From contig NZ_FNNR01000015.1 of assembly GCF_900106835.1 (NCBI RefSeq), positions 1-64,000 of the forward strand: a DNA stretch of 64,000 nt, written 5' to 3'. This document shows, in pieces, positions 25,175 to 33,463 of this stretch; position 1 is the stretch's first letter, and every line of letters starts with the position of its first letter. The notes below the pieces were generated by a model that saw nothing but the letters and a program-made list of their open reading frames with translations, searched no databases and was not told the origin of the DNA. This DNA comes from Arthrobacter sp. cf158. GTDB taxonomy: Bacteria > Actinomycetota > Actinomycetes > Actinomycetales > Micrococcaceae. A program made the translations under genes and the position numbers.

Positions 25175-25711
25175 TCAGCTCTGATTGAAGAAGCTGGCCT
25201 GCGTTTCGGTGGCCTTCTTGTCGTCCCCGATGACCTCGACGTACGACGGCGACAACAGGAACACCTTGTTGGTCACCCGCTCGATGCTGCCGTGGAGGCC
25301 AAAGACCAGGCCGGCGGAGAAGTCCACAAGGCGCTTTGCGTCAGCTTCGCCCATGTCAGTGACGTTCATGATGACGGGAATACCATCCCGGAAGCTCTCG
25401 CCGATGACCTTGGCGTCATTATAAGAGCGGGGGTGAACGGTGGTGATCTGCCTCAGACCCGAGGCATCTTCGCGGCTGGACGCCGCACGCTTAATGGGTG
25501 TCACGGGTGCGCGGTATTCCTCTTCGGCATCAACAATGGGCATTTCACGGACAACTTCCCGGACGGGAGCAGGCGCCCGGCGCTCTTCCCGTTCCTGTAC
25601 CTGGGGGCGTTCTTCGTCGTGGTGCGAGGCGACGGCCTGCTCAGATTCGTAGTGTTCATCGCCGTCGGCGAGCCCAAGATAGATCATTGTCTTGCGCAGA
25701 GCGCCAGCCAT
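25175..25711 (-). CDS. sepF: Cell division protein SepF
   Basis: Membrane anchor and bundler of FtsZ, essential in actinobacteria that lack FtsA/ZipA. 178 residues. The N-terminal amphipathic membrane-binding helix is MAGALRKTMIYLGLAD. A charged linker (20-80) is followed by the conserved globular domain (about 88-170) with ITTVHPRSYNDAKVIGESFRDGIPVIMNVT, DFSAGLVFGLHGSIERV and VFLLSPSYVEV. AGGAG precedes the ATG. A perfect 8-bp inverted repeat lies just upstream at 25760-25788. Confidence 0.96.
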   Translation of the reverse strand: MAGALRKTMIYLGLADGDEHYESEQAVASHHDEERPQVQEREERRAPAPVREVVREMPIVDAEEEYRAPVTPIKRAASSREDASGLRQITTVHPRSYNDAKVIGESFRDGIPVIMNVTDMGEADAKRLVDFSAGLVFGLHGSIERVTNKVFLLSPSYVEVIGDDKKATETQASFFNQS

Positions 25712-25796
25712 GGTGCACTCCTATCGTTTCTGCAGTAGGCGGGCCGCCATGACTTGACATATTGGAACCCCGGCCCGTCATTCCAATACTTTGACG

Positions 25797-26555
25797 CTAC
25801 CCCACGGCCGGACGTGAACCGAGAATATCGGAGCCAATTCTCAGGTGTGTCGCTCCGAACTTCACGGCCGCCTCAAGGTCCTGGCTCATCCCCGCGGAAA
25901 TCCGGTCCGCAGCCGGATGGACAGCGCGCAGCGCCGCCGAAAAACCGGCCAGCTTTTCGAATGCCGCTTCCGGATCGGCCCCCAAGGGCGCCACTGCCAT
26001 CAGCCCTGAGAGCTGCAACCCGGCAGCAGCTGCGATCTGTCCGGCCAGAACCTCGACGTCGGCCGGGGCTGCACCCCCGCGGTGCGCACCGGCGTCGTCC
26101 TCCAAGCTGACCTGAATGAAGCAGTCGAGGTCTGCCCGGCCGGTAGTGTCTTGTTCCCGCTTGATGGCCTTCGCCAAAGCGTCCACCAATTGTGGCCGAT
26201 CTATCGACTGGACGGAGGCAGCGTATTTAGCGACAGATTTTGCCTTGTTGCTCTGAAGCTGCCCGATGAAGTGCCAGTGCACCTCCAGGTCAGTAAGCCC
26301 GGAGGCCTTGGCAGCTGCTTCCTGATCGCGGTTTTCACCGACATCACTCACTCCGAGGGCCGCCAAGCGGCGGACATCAGCAGCGGGGTGAAACTTGGTC
26401 ACTACGATCAGGCGGGGTTGTTCACTGCGCCCGGCAGCGGCGGCAGCTGCCTCGATCCGGCCCCTGACCACGTCCAAACGTCCAGCAAGCTGAGCGGTAC
26501 GGGCGTCTCCATCTGCACCCGACAGCCGCTCGCCGCCGTATCCAAGGCTAGTCAT
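25797..26555 (-). CDS. YggS/PROSC family PLP homeostasis protein
   Basis: Pyridoxal-phosphate-binding protein thought to buffer free PLP rather than catalyse a reaction. 252 residues from the ATG at 26555, which overlaps the pgeF stop by 8 bp. The single-domain alanine-racemase-like barrel shows the PLP lysine in LIVVTKFHPA, then DVGENRDQEA, WHFIGQLQSNKAK, SIDRPQLVDAL and a C-terminal GATHLRIGSDILGSR. It keeps its usual place between pgeF and sepF. Confidence 0.94.
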   Translation of the reverse strand: MTSLGYGGERLSGADGDARTAQLAGRLDVVRGRIEAAAAAAGRSEQPRLIVVTKFHPAADVRRLAALGVSDVGENRDQEAAAKASGLTDLEVHWHFIGQLQSNKAKSVAKYAASVQSIDRPQLVDALAKAIKREQDTTGRADLDCFIQVSLEDDAGAHRGGAAPADVEVLAGQIAAAAGLQLSGLMAVAPLGADPEAAFEKLAGFSAALRAVHPAADRISAGMSQDLEAAVKFGATHLRIGSDILGSRPAVG

Positions 26556-27279
26556 GAGTCCACACCAAACCTGCAAATCGACCGGTTCGGGAGTCCCGCC
26601 GGTATGAGAAAAGGGAATCGTTCTCCAAGGTGCACTGCCCCGAGTACTCCACCGGAACATCCAAGGAAGCCAACTGGGCCGTCACACCTGCCGGCAAGTC
26701 CAGGGCTGGCGTGTCCCAGGAGGAGGTGGACCACGTGGCGGGAACCAGATCCGCCACCTCGGCCCGGAGTTGCTCCGGGACCTCATAGCAGGATCCGCAG
26801 ATGGAAGGACCCAGCCAGGCGTGGATGTCCGCTGCTCCCCGGTGGCGCATTTCCGCCACCGTAGCGGGAACAACAGCGGAGGCCACGCCTGGGCGTCCGG
26901 CGTGGGCTACAGCGATCACCGCCTTGTGGCTGGCATCCACGCCTACCATGACGACGGGTACGCAATCAGCCACCATGACGGCCAATGGCTGGGCCGCACC
27001 CGCTAAACCGGAGTATGAGGAATCAGTGGCAGTGGACACCATGGCGTCTGCGGTAGGCCCAGGCCCGTGGGCTGCGATGAATTCCACCGTGTTGCCATGG
27101 ACTTGATCCATGTATTGGAATTGGCGCACACCCAGACCTGCACTCCTCGCAAGGCGGACGCGGCGCGCCATCACCTGCTCAGGATTATCCCCCACATGGA
27201 GAGCCAGGTTCCCGGCGCCTGTATCCGTGAAGGCTACAGAAACGCCGGGCCGAACTTCGTTGCGCCACCAAAACACCAA
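26548..27279 (-). CDS. pgeF: PgeF/YfiH multicopper-like laccase domain protein
   Basis: 243-residue member of the YfiH family (peptidoglycan editing factor / purine nucleoside phosphorylase). Some members correct L-Ser insertion into muropeptides; others phosphorolyse adenosine. The metal-site residues are in QVHGNTVE, VADCVPVVMV, AVAHAGRPGVASAVV and LGPSICGSCYEVP, with the C-terminal FSYRRDSRTGRFAGL. Either TTG at 27279 or GTG at 27276 may start it, with GGAG about 8 nt upstream. It directly follows ftsZ. Confidence 0.92.
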   Translation of the reverse strand: MVFWWRNEVRPGVSVAFTDTGAGNLALHVGDNPEQVMARRVRLARSAGLGVRQFQYMDQVHGNTVEFIAAHGPGPTADAMVSTATDSSYSGLAGAAQPLAVMVADCVPVVMVGVDASHKAVIAVAHAGRPGVASAVVPATVAEMRHRGAADIHAWLGPSICGSCYEVPEQLRAEVADLVPATWSTSSWDTPALDLPAGVTAQLASLDVPVEYSGQCTLENDSLFSYRRDSRTGRFAGLVWTHD

Positions 27280-27300
27280 GTACTGACTCTCCGATGCGGC

Positions 27301-28521
27301 TTACTTCAGGAAGTCGGGGACATCGAGGTCGTCAGAGCGGCTGCCCGAAAGGTCAGGCTCCACAACTGCCGGGAGGTCGACGTCGAAGCCGGAGTCAGCG
27401 GGCAGGGCAGAGGGACGCTGCTGGCCCCAGTTGCTCAAGCCCGCCGCACCGATGCCAGCCGTAGCGTGCTGCGGTGCTGCAGCGCTGGACGGTGCGCTGC
27501 TGGGTGCGGCCGGTCGCTCCGAGGGGACAGGGTTCTGGGCGGGACGCGACTGGTCCATGGAGGGCGAGGTCGCCTTGACGTCGTCGAAACCTGCAGCAAT
27601 GACCGTCACACGGGCTTCGTCACCCAGGGCGTCATCAATGACGGCACCGAAGATGATGTTTGCCTCAGGGTGGGCCACTTCCTGCACCAGGCGTGCTGCC
27701 TCATTGATTTCGAACAGGCCAAGGTCCGATCCGCCCTGAATGGAGAGCAGGACGCCATGGGCACCATCAATGGAAGCCTCAAGGAGCGGGGACGCGATAG
27801 CCAGCTCTGCAGCTTTGACTGCGCGATCCTCGCCACGGGCAGAACCAATACCCATCAGGGCCGATCCTGCGCCCTGCATCACGGACTTGACGTCAGCGAA
27901 GTCCAGGTTGATCAGGCCGGGGGTGGTGATCAGGTCCGTGATGCCCTGGACACCCGAAAGGAGAACCTGGTCCGCGGAACGGAAAGCGTCCAGGACGGAG
28001 ACGTTGCGATCACTGATGGACAGGAGGCGATCATTGGGAATGACGATCAGAGTGTCAACTTCGTCACGGAGCGCATCGATGCCGGCCTCTGCGGAACCAG
28101 CACGACGGCGGCCCTCGAAGGTGAACGGGCGCGTTACCACGCCGATGGTCAGCGCACCCAAGGAGCGGGCGATGCGCGCGACCACGGGGGCGCCACCCGT
28201 TCCGGTGCCACCACCTTCGCCGGCGGTTACGAAGACCATGTCAGCGCCGCGGAGAACTTCTTCGATCTCGTCAGCATGGTCTTCGGCGGCCTGCTTTCCG
28301 ACCTCGGGGTTCGCGCCGGCACCAAGGCCACGCGTTAGTTCACGTCCGACGTCAAGCTTGACGTCGGCGTCGCTCATGAGCAGCGCCTGCGCGTCAGTAT
28401 TGATGGCGATGAACTCGACGCCCCGAAGGCCGACCTCGATCATGCGGTTGACTGCGTTCACGCCACCGCCGCCGATGCCGACGACCTTGATGACGGCCAA
28501 GTAATTCTGCGGTGCTGCCAC
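27301..28521 (-). CDS. ftsZ: Cell division GTPase FtsZ
   Basis: Tubulin-like GTPase that forms the Z-ring. 406 residues from the GTG at 28521 (AAGGGG 8 nt upstream), giving (M)AAPQNYLAVIKVVGIGGGGVNAVNRM; an in-frame codon at 28569 would add 16 atypical residues. The signature loop is AGEGGGTGTGGAPVV, with RGLGAGANPEVG and NIDFADVKSVM-like loops. The long Pro/Ala/Ser linker (about 320-390) ends in DDLDVPDFLK, the C-terminal peptide that binds SepF and FtsW. Its own promoter lies upstream. Confidence 0.98.
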   Translation of the reverse strand: MAAPQNYLAVIKVVGIGGGGVNAVNRMIEVGLRGVEFIAINTDAQALLMSDADVKLDVGRELTRGLGAGANPEVGKQAAEDHADEIEEVLRGADMVFVTAGEGGGTGTGGAPVVARIARSLGALTIGVVTRPFTFEGRRRAGSAEAGIDALRDEVDTLIVIPNDRLLSISDRNVSVLDAFRSADQVLLSGVQGITDLITTPGLINLDFADVKSVMQGAGSALMGIGSARGEDRAVKAAELAIASPLLEASIDGAHGVLLSIQGGSDLGLFEINEAARLVQEVAHPEANIIFGAVIDDALGDEARVTVIAAGFDDVKATSPSMDQSRPAQNPVPSERPAAPSSAPSSAAAPQHATAGIGAAGLSNWGQQRPSALPADSGFDVDLPAVVEPDLSGSRSDDLDVPDFLK

Positions 28522-28590
28522 GTTTCGTGCCCCTTGCTTGTGTCCTATAGCGAAACTGATCGAGTCCAACTTGAATACTTGGACCTTAAC

Positions 28591-28619
28591 CCTCTAGTTG
28601 AAGGTTATAGTTATGTCAA
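28591..28619 (-). promoter_or_regulatory. ftsZ promoter
   Basis: On the minus strand, -35 TTGACA (28614-28619), a 17-bp spacer and -10-like TAGAGG (28591-28596), about 65 nt before the ftsZ GTG. It lies in the 215-base gap between ftsQ and ftsZ, which holds no gene. Confidence 0.75.
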
Positions 28620-28736
28620 GTAACTCTACTGCGACGGTATTTCCTATGGTTCGCACATGCAATGACCGCTTGCGCGTGTCGTCTGAATGTCCCGAAATAA
28701 GGTCACCGTCAGCAGGAGGTTACGTTCTCAAAGCTC

Positions 28737-29675
28737 TTATTTTGTGAATGGGTGCCGTGGGACGCTGACATCGTAGACGCTCACGGGAACCTTTGGGTCA
28801 GCCGGCATCTTGAGCAGCGCTTCAAGTGCCTTCGCCTTCAGTTCCCTGTCCTCGGCATTGCCCCACACTACCGTCTTTCCATCCACGAGTTTCAGCTCCA
28901 CAGCGTCCGGGGACGCAGCCGACGCTGTTGACATCCTGGCCCGAACGTCGGCGGGCAAAGTATCCAAAACGGCGGCGATCGACTTAAACAATTCCGTGTT
29001 GGTTGCACCGGCACCGGCATCGATCAACGGGAGCGCCACCGCAGACTGGTCCTTCGTCGCCCCGAGCTGCACACCGTCCACATCAACCATCACATACGTT
29101 TCGCCCTGCTTCAGCAGCGCCACCGGGACACGTTCGTTGACGTGCACCAGCAGCTCCGAGGGCGGCCGCGCTTCCATGGTGGCTGAGCGGACCTGCACCA
29201 GCGGCTTCAGCAGCTCGTTGATTTCCTGCTCGCTGACCTGTGGGAGCGGCTTTCCTTCGAGACCCGAAAGGGCTTTCTGCACTGCCTCCGGAGTCAAAAG
29301 GGTGGTGCCATCCACAGTGACGGTCCGAACCGCCAGCACAGGTGAAAAGACCGCACCGCCAATGAGGACGGCGACGACCACCGCCACGATCGAGAGCGTC
29401 CACGCGACAAGCCTTCGCTGACGCCGCCTCTTCGGTTCGGGAAACACAATGATGTTGTCCGACGGCGCTGCTTTCCGGGACTTGGAGGCAGGGGAAGCTT
29501 TGGAGGCTGACGCCCCCTTGACCTCCGGTTCAACCGAACGTTGGGCGTTGATAACAGCGTCCGCGTCGCCTCCCTTGCTCAGGCCCGGAGTTGCCTTAGT
29601 TCCCCCAGCGCGCCCGGCATCAACCGGGCGGGCGTCCGTTCCGGCCTTGTACGTCGGTTTCCGGGTGCTAGCCAC
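28737..29675 (-). CDS. ftsQ: Cell division protein FtsQ
   Basis: Bitopic divisome protein linking cytosolic and periplasmic assembly. 312 residues. A long basic, Ala/Pro-rich cytosolic tail (1-86) precedes the membrane segment at about 89-110 (LVAWTLSIVAVVVAVLIGGA). A POTRA domain follows (about 114-184, beginning VRTVTVDGTTLLTPEAVQKAL), then the FtsQ beta domain. The GTG start overlaps the murC stop by 8 bp. Confidence 0.94.
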   Translation of the reverse strand: MASTRKPTYKAGTDARPVDAGRAGGTKATPGLSKGGDADAVINAQRSVEPEVKGASASKASPASKSRKAAPSDNIIVFPEPKRRRQRRLVAWTLSIVAVVVAVLIGGAVFSPVLAVRTVTVDGTTLLTPEAVQKALSGLEGKPLPQVSEQEINELLKPLVQVRSATMEARPPSELLVHVNERVPVALLKQGETYVMVDVDGVQLGATKDQSAVALPLIDAGAGATNTELFKSIAAVLDTLPADVRARMSTASAASPDAVELKLVDGKTVVWGNAEDRELKAKALEALLKMPADPKVPVSVYDVSVPRHPFTK

Positions 29676-31038
29676 CCAAGGCCTCCACGATCACTGGCCC
29701 ATAGGAAGTGACGTCACCGGCCCCAACAGTCAGGACCACATCTCCTTCGCCCGCGACGGCGAGGATGGCATCCACGGCTTCACCTGCGGAAACGAGACGC
29801 CCGGTGGACAACCGGTCGGCGATCAGGGCGCTGGTGACGCCGGGAATCGGATCCTCGCGTGCCGGATAAATGTCCAGGACAAGGGCTGTATCAGCAGCGT
29901 TCAAGGCCGACGCAAACTCGCCGGCAAACTCCCTTGTCCGGGAAAACAGGTGAGGCTGGAACAGGACGTGCACTCTATGGCCGCCAGCTACCGAGCGCGC
30001 GGCGGACAAGGCCGCGCGGACCTCCGTGGGGTGGTGCGCGTAGTCGTCATACACCCGCACTCCCCTGCCTAGCCCTTTGAGTTCGAACCGACGGGATGCA
30101 CCTGTGAAGTGGCCCAATGCCGCTGCTGCAGCTTCGGGTGCCACGCCAAGTTCGACGGCGACCGCGAACGCCGCCGCGGCGTTGAGGGCATTGTGCCGCC
30201 CGGGCACCTGGAGTCCTACCCTGTGGACGTCTGCACCGATGGCCACAGAAACGTCACCAGGTCCGCCGTCGTGAAGCCGGACATCGGCGTCGTCGGACGT
30301 CCCGTACGTCAGGACGCGGGTGGTTCCCTTGGAGGCGGTGCGTTCCGCGAGTGAACGTGCGCCGGGGTCGTCTGCGCAGGCGAGGAGGACGCCATCGACG
30401 GGCAGAAGCGCCGCAAAGTCATCAAAGGAGGCGAAGACAGCCTCCGGCGTTCCATAGTGGTCCAGGTGATCGGCCTCGACGTTGGTGACCACTGCGATCA
30501 GGGGGCGATAGTTCAGGAACGAGCCATCGGATTCGTCGGCCTCGGCCACGAAAATGTCGGACTCGCCGTGCGCCGCATTAACGCCCAGAGCAGGCACGTT
30601 CGCTCCGATGGCGAAGGAAGGATCAAATCCTGCCTCCTTCAGCAGGACAGCCACCATGGAGGTGGTAGTGGACTTGCCGTGCGTACCTGCAACCGTGACT
30701 ACGCGGTGGCTTGCCATGGTGGCGGCAAGCGCTTCGGAACGGTGAAGCACCGGCAGCCCTGCCTCGCGTGCGGCTGTGAGTTCCGGATTGTCTGCGCGGA
30801 TAGCTGAGCCGGCCACGATCGTCTGGGCATCGCCGAGGTTTCCAGCGTCGTATCCCACAGCTATCCGGGCACCGGCCGACGAGAGGTCGTGCATGACTGG
30901 CAGGTCCTTGGCGTCGGACCCACTGACGGGCACACCTCTGGCCACCATGATCCGCGCCACGGCGGACATTCCCACGCCGCCAACGCCTATGAAGTGGACA
31001 CGTCCGAGGGATTCGAGGGGGGCGATGCTGGTGGTCAT
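29668..31038 (-). CDS. murC: UDP-N-acetylmuramate--L-alanine ligase
   Basis: Adds L-Ala to UDP-MurNAc with ATP, the first peptide step of peptidoglycan synthesis. 456 residues. The Rossmann N-domain reads VHFIGVGGVGMSAVARIM, the ATP loop TVAGTHGKSTTTSMVAVLL, with DESDGSFL and NVEADHLDHYG in the central domain, the C-domain R/H motif VYDDYAHHPTEVRAAL and LFQPHLFSRT. The ATG overlaps the murG stop by 4 bp (ATGA). Confidence 0.97.
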   Translation of the reverse strand: MTTSIAPLESLGRVHFIGVGGVGMSAVARIMVARGVPVSGSDAKDLPVMHDLSSAGARIAVGYDAGNLGDAQTIVAGSAIRADNPELTAAREAGLPVLHRSEALAATMASHRVVTVAGTHGKSTTTSMVAVLLKEAGFDPSFAIGANVPALGVNAAHGESDIFVAEADESDGSFLNYRPLIAVVTNVEADHLDHYGTPEAVFASFDDFAALLPVDGVLLACADDPGARSLAERTASKGTTRVLTYGTSDDADVRLHDGGPGDVSVAIGADVHRVGLQVPGRHNALNAAAAFAVAVELGVAPEAAAAALGHFTGASRRFELKGLGRGVRVYDDYAHHPTEVRAALSAARSVAGGHRVHVLFQPHLFSRTREFAGEFASALNAADTALVLDIYPAREDPIPGVTSALIADRLSTGRLVSAGEAVDAILAVAGEGDVVLTVGAGDVTSYGPVIVEALGG

Positions 31039-32153
31039 GCGGATACCGCTTCCAAGACAAGATCAGCCATGCGCTGATCGGCGTTTCTGATACCAAGGGC
31101 TTCGGTCTTGCGGGCCATGTCGAGGAGCCTGCCACGGTCCAGCAAGAGTGGAATGAGCTCGGTCTGGAGCCATTCCGGGCTGAGGTCCTTGTCATCCACC
31201 AGGAGCGCGGCCCCGGCATCCACCAACAGGGCGGCATTCAGGGACTGCTCCCCATTTCCGATGGGCAGCGGCACAAAGACTGCCGGCACTCCCACTGCAG
31301 CAACTTCGCTGACGGTACCGGCCCCGGCGCGGGCAAGGAGGACATCGGCTGCAGCATAGACGTTTTCCATCCCGTCCACGTACTCCACCTGACGGTATCC
31401 GTCGGCCGTGAGCAGGCCGCCGTCGTGGTTGAGAACGGCTTTGCCGGTTCCCGTAATGTGCAAGGTTTGGACGCCGGCAGCCGTCAATGCCGGCAAAGCG
31501 GCCGTTACTGAACGGTTGATGCTCAGCGCGCCCGAGGAACCGCCGGTGACGATCAACACTGGACGTTCCGGATCCAATCCCAGCGCCGCCTTGGCCTCAG
31601 GGGCCGCGCCGGCCCGGTCGAGTCCTGAGATGGCGCGTCGCATGGGCATCCCAACGTGGCGGGCGCCCCGCAAGCGCGTAGCGGCAAAGGCCACAGCGAC
31701 GTAGTCGCTGAACCGGGCTCCGACACGGTTGGCCAGACCGGCCTTCATGTTGGCTTCATGAATCACGATGGGGACACCGAGTTTCCGGGCAGCCAGGTAC
31801 ATCGGCGTGCAGACGTATCCACCCACACCCACCAGGACGTCTGCCTCTGCCTCCTCAAGGATCCGCCGCGCCTGCCGAACCGCTCCCCGCAAGCGGCCGG
31901 GAAGCTTGATGAGATCAAGCGACGGTCGCCGCGGAAACGGCACGCGGTCGATGGTTGCGAGGTCATACCCGGCCGCTGGAATGAGCCGTGTCTCCATGCC
32001 GGAAGGTGTGCCGACAGCAAGGATGGCTGCCTCCGGACGACGGTCCTTGATGGCATCGGCGATGGCCAGCAAGGGGCTGACATGCCCGGCAGTTCCGCCG
32101 CCTGCCAGGACGACGGACAAAGGCTTGGACGCGTTGCGGGAATCAGAAGTCAT
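31035..32153 (-). CDS. murG: UDP-GlcNAc:lipid I transferase MurG
   Basis: Membrane-associated GT28 glycosyltransferase converting lipid I to lipid II on the cytosolic face. 372 residues. The N-terminal Gly-rich loop is LAGGGTAGHVSPLLAIA, the second G-loop VGVGGYVCTPMYLAA, then HEANMKAGLANR, the UDP-site VTGGSSGALSINRSV and VLLARAGAGTVSEVAAVG. It lies 6 nt after ftsW and is coupled to murC. Confidence 0.97.
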   Translation of the reverse strand: MTSDSRNASKPLSVVLAGGGTAGHVSPLLAIADAIKDRRPEAAILAVGTPSGMETRLIPAAGYDLATIDRVPFPRRPSLDLIKLPGRLRGAVRQARRILEEAEADVLVGVGGYVCTPMYLAARKLGVPIVIHEANMKAGLANRVGARFSDYVAVAFAATRLRGARHVGMPMRRAISGLDRAGAAPEAKAALGLDPERPVLIVTGGSSGALSINRSVTAALPALTAAGVQTLHITGTGKAVLNHDGGLLTADGYRQVEYVDGMENVYAAADVLLARAGAGTVSEVAAVGVPAVFVPLPIGNGEQSLNAALLVDAGAALLVDDKDLSPEWLQTELIPLLLDRGRLLDMARKTEALGIRNADQRMADLVLEAVSA

Positions 32154-32159
32154 GAAGTG

Positions 32160-33461
32160 CTAAGTACGCTTTCGTGCGGTTTTTCGAGAACGGCGCGGCA
32201 AGAACCGGGGACGCTGCTGGGGCGGCAATTGCCCCCGGGCCAAGGACAACACTACGCCGACGCCGCACAGTGACATCACCAGCGCCGAGCCGCCGTAGGA
32301 AATGAACGGCAGCGGGACTCCAACCACGGGAAGCAGCTGGGTTACCACGGCCATGTTCATGCTTGCCTGGCCCAGGAGCCACACCATGATGCCGCCGGCC
32401 AGCGTGCGCTGGAAGGGGTCCGTCTGCCGGACCACCACACGGAAGATGGCGATGCCAAGAATGGCGAAGAGCACCAGCACCACCAAGGTGCCCACCAGGC
32501 CCAGTTCCTCGCCAATGATCGCGAAGATGAAGTCATTGTGGGCTTCCGGCAGCCAGTTGTACTTCTGTCGGCTCTGCCCCAATCCCAGCCCGGTCCAACT
32601 CCCCTGCGCCAGACCGTACATGCCGTTGGTGGACTGGAAATCAAAGTCAAAGTTTTCGGTGCAGGACGCCGATGCCGTACCCAACCACGACGTAATGCGG
32701 CAGATCCGGTTGGCGCTGCTGATGGTGGCCAGAACGGCTCCCACTGCACCCACAGCACCCGCTATGGCCAGCATCCGCCCCGGTACGCCTGCAAAATAGA
32801 GCCCTGCTGCTGTAATGGCCGCTATCACGATCACTGTGCCGAGGTCGTTGCCCAGCATTACCAGGCCAATGACCAGGCCGGCACCGGGAACCACAGGGAT
32901 AATGACATGCCACCAACGGTTCAAGAGCTTCTGTTTGCGGGCCAGCACAGCTGCAATCCAGACACAGAGGACCAGTTTGGCCATCTCGGACGGCTGGAGT
33001 GTCACACCGCCAATGTCGATCCAGTTCTTATTGCCGTTGACGCTATTGCCCATCACCTGGACAAGTGCCAGAAGCACCACAACAGCCCCGAGCGCCCACC
33101 ACGACAACCGCTTCATCCAGTTGACGTTGGTTCGTGAGATGACGTACATGGCGGCAGCACCCAGAACGCCGAACATCGCCTGCTTCAGCGCATCGGCGTA
33201 CGGAGACTTGCCCTCAGAGATCGCTTCCACGCTGGAGGCCGAAAGAACCATCATGACGCCGATGGCAGTCAGGGCCAGGGCACACCCGAGGATGAGGTAG
33301 TAGGTGGAGCTGTTGGGAGCCTTGCTCTTGCCTTCAAGGCTTTCCCAGAAGCCGCGAAGGTGTACGCGGAGCCGGGCGGGCTGCTTGGCGGCATCTTTGG
33401 GGGCCTTGGCTGCGCCGTCTCCGGAAACCTTTCCGCGGCTGCGGGTGGGCGTGCTGACCAT
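32160..33461 (-). CDS. ftsW: SEDS lipid II polymerase FtsW
   Basis: Septal peptidoglycan glycosyltransferase working with FtsI. 433 residues with about ten membrane segments and a 50-residue basic cytosolic N-terminus. SEDS signatures: GNSVNGNKNWIDIGGVTLQPSEMAK, the large loop with NFDFDFQSTNGMYGLAQG, LPEAHNDFIFAIIGEELG and LPVVGVPLPFISYGGSALV. The C-terminus is strongly basic (RRSRKTARKRT). Two nucleotides separate it from murD. Confidence 0.97.
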   Translation of the reverse strand: MVSTPTRSRGKVSGDGAAKAPKDAAKQPARLRVHLRGFWESLEGKSKAPNSSTYYLILGCALALTAIGVMMVLSASSVEAISEGKSPYADALKQAMFGVLGAAAMYVISRTNVNWMKRLSWWALGAVVVLLALVQVMGNSVNGNKNWIDIGGVTLQPSEMAKLVLCVWIAAVLARKQKLLNRWWHVIIPVVPGAGLVIGLVMLGNDLGTVIVIAAITAAGLYFAGVPGRMLAIAGAVGAVGAVLATISSANRICRITSWLGTASASCTENFDFDFQSTNGMYGLAQGSWTGLGLGQSRQKYNWLPEAHNDFIFAIIGEELGLVGTLVVLVLFAILGIAIFRVVVRQTDPFQRTLAGGIMVWLLGQASMNMAVVTQLLPVVGVPLPFISYGGSALVMSLCGVGVVLSLARGQLPPQQRPRFLPRRSRKTARKRT

Positions 33462-33463
33462 TG

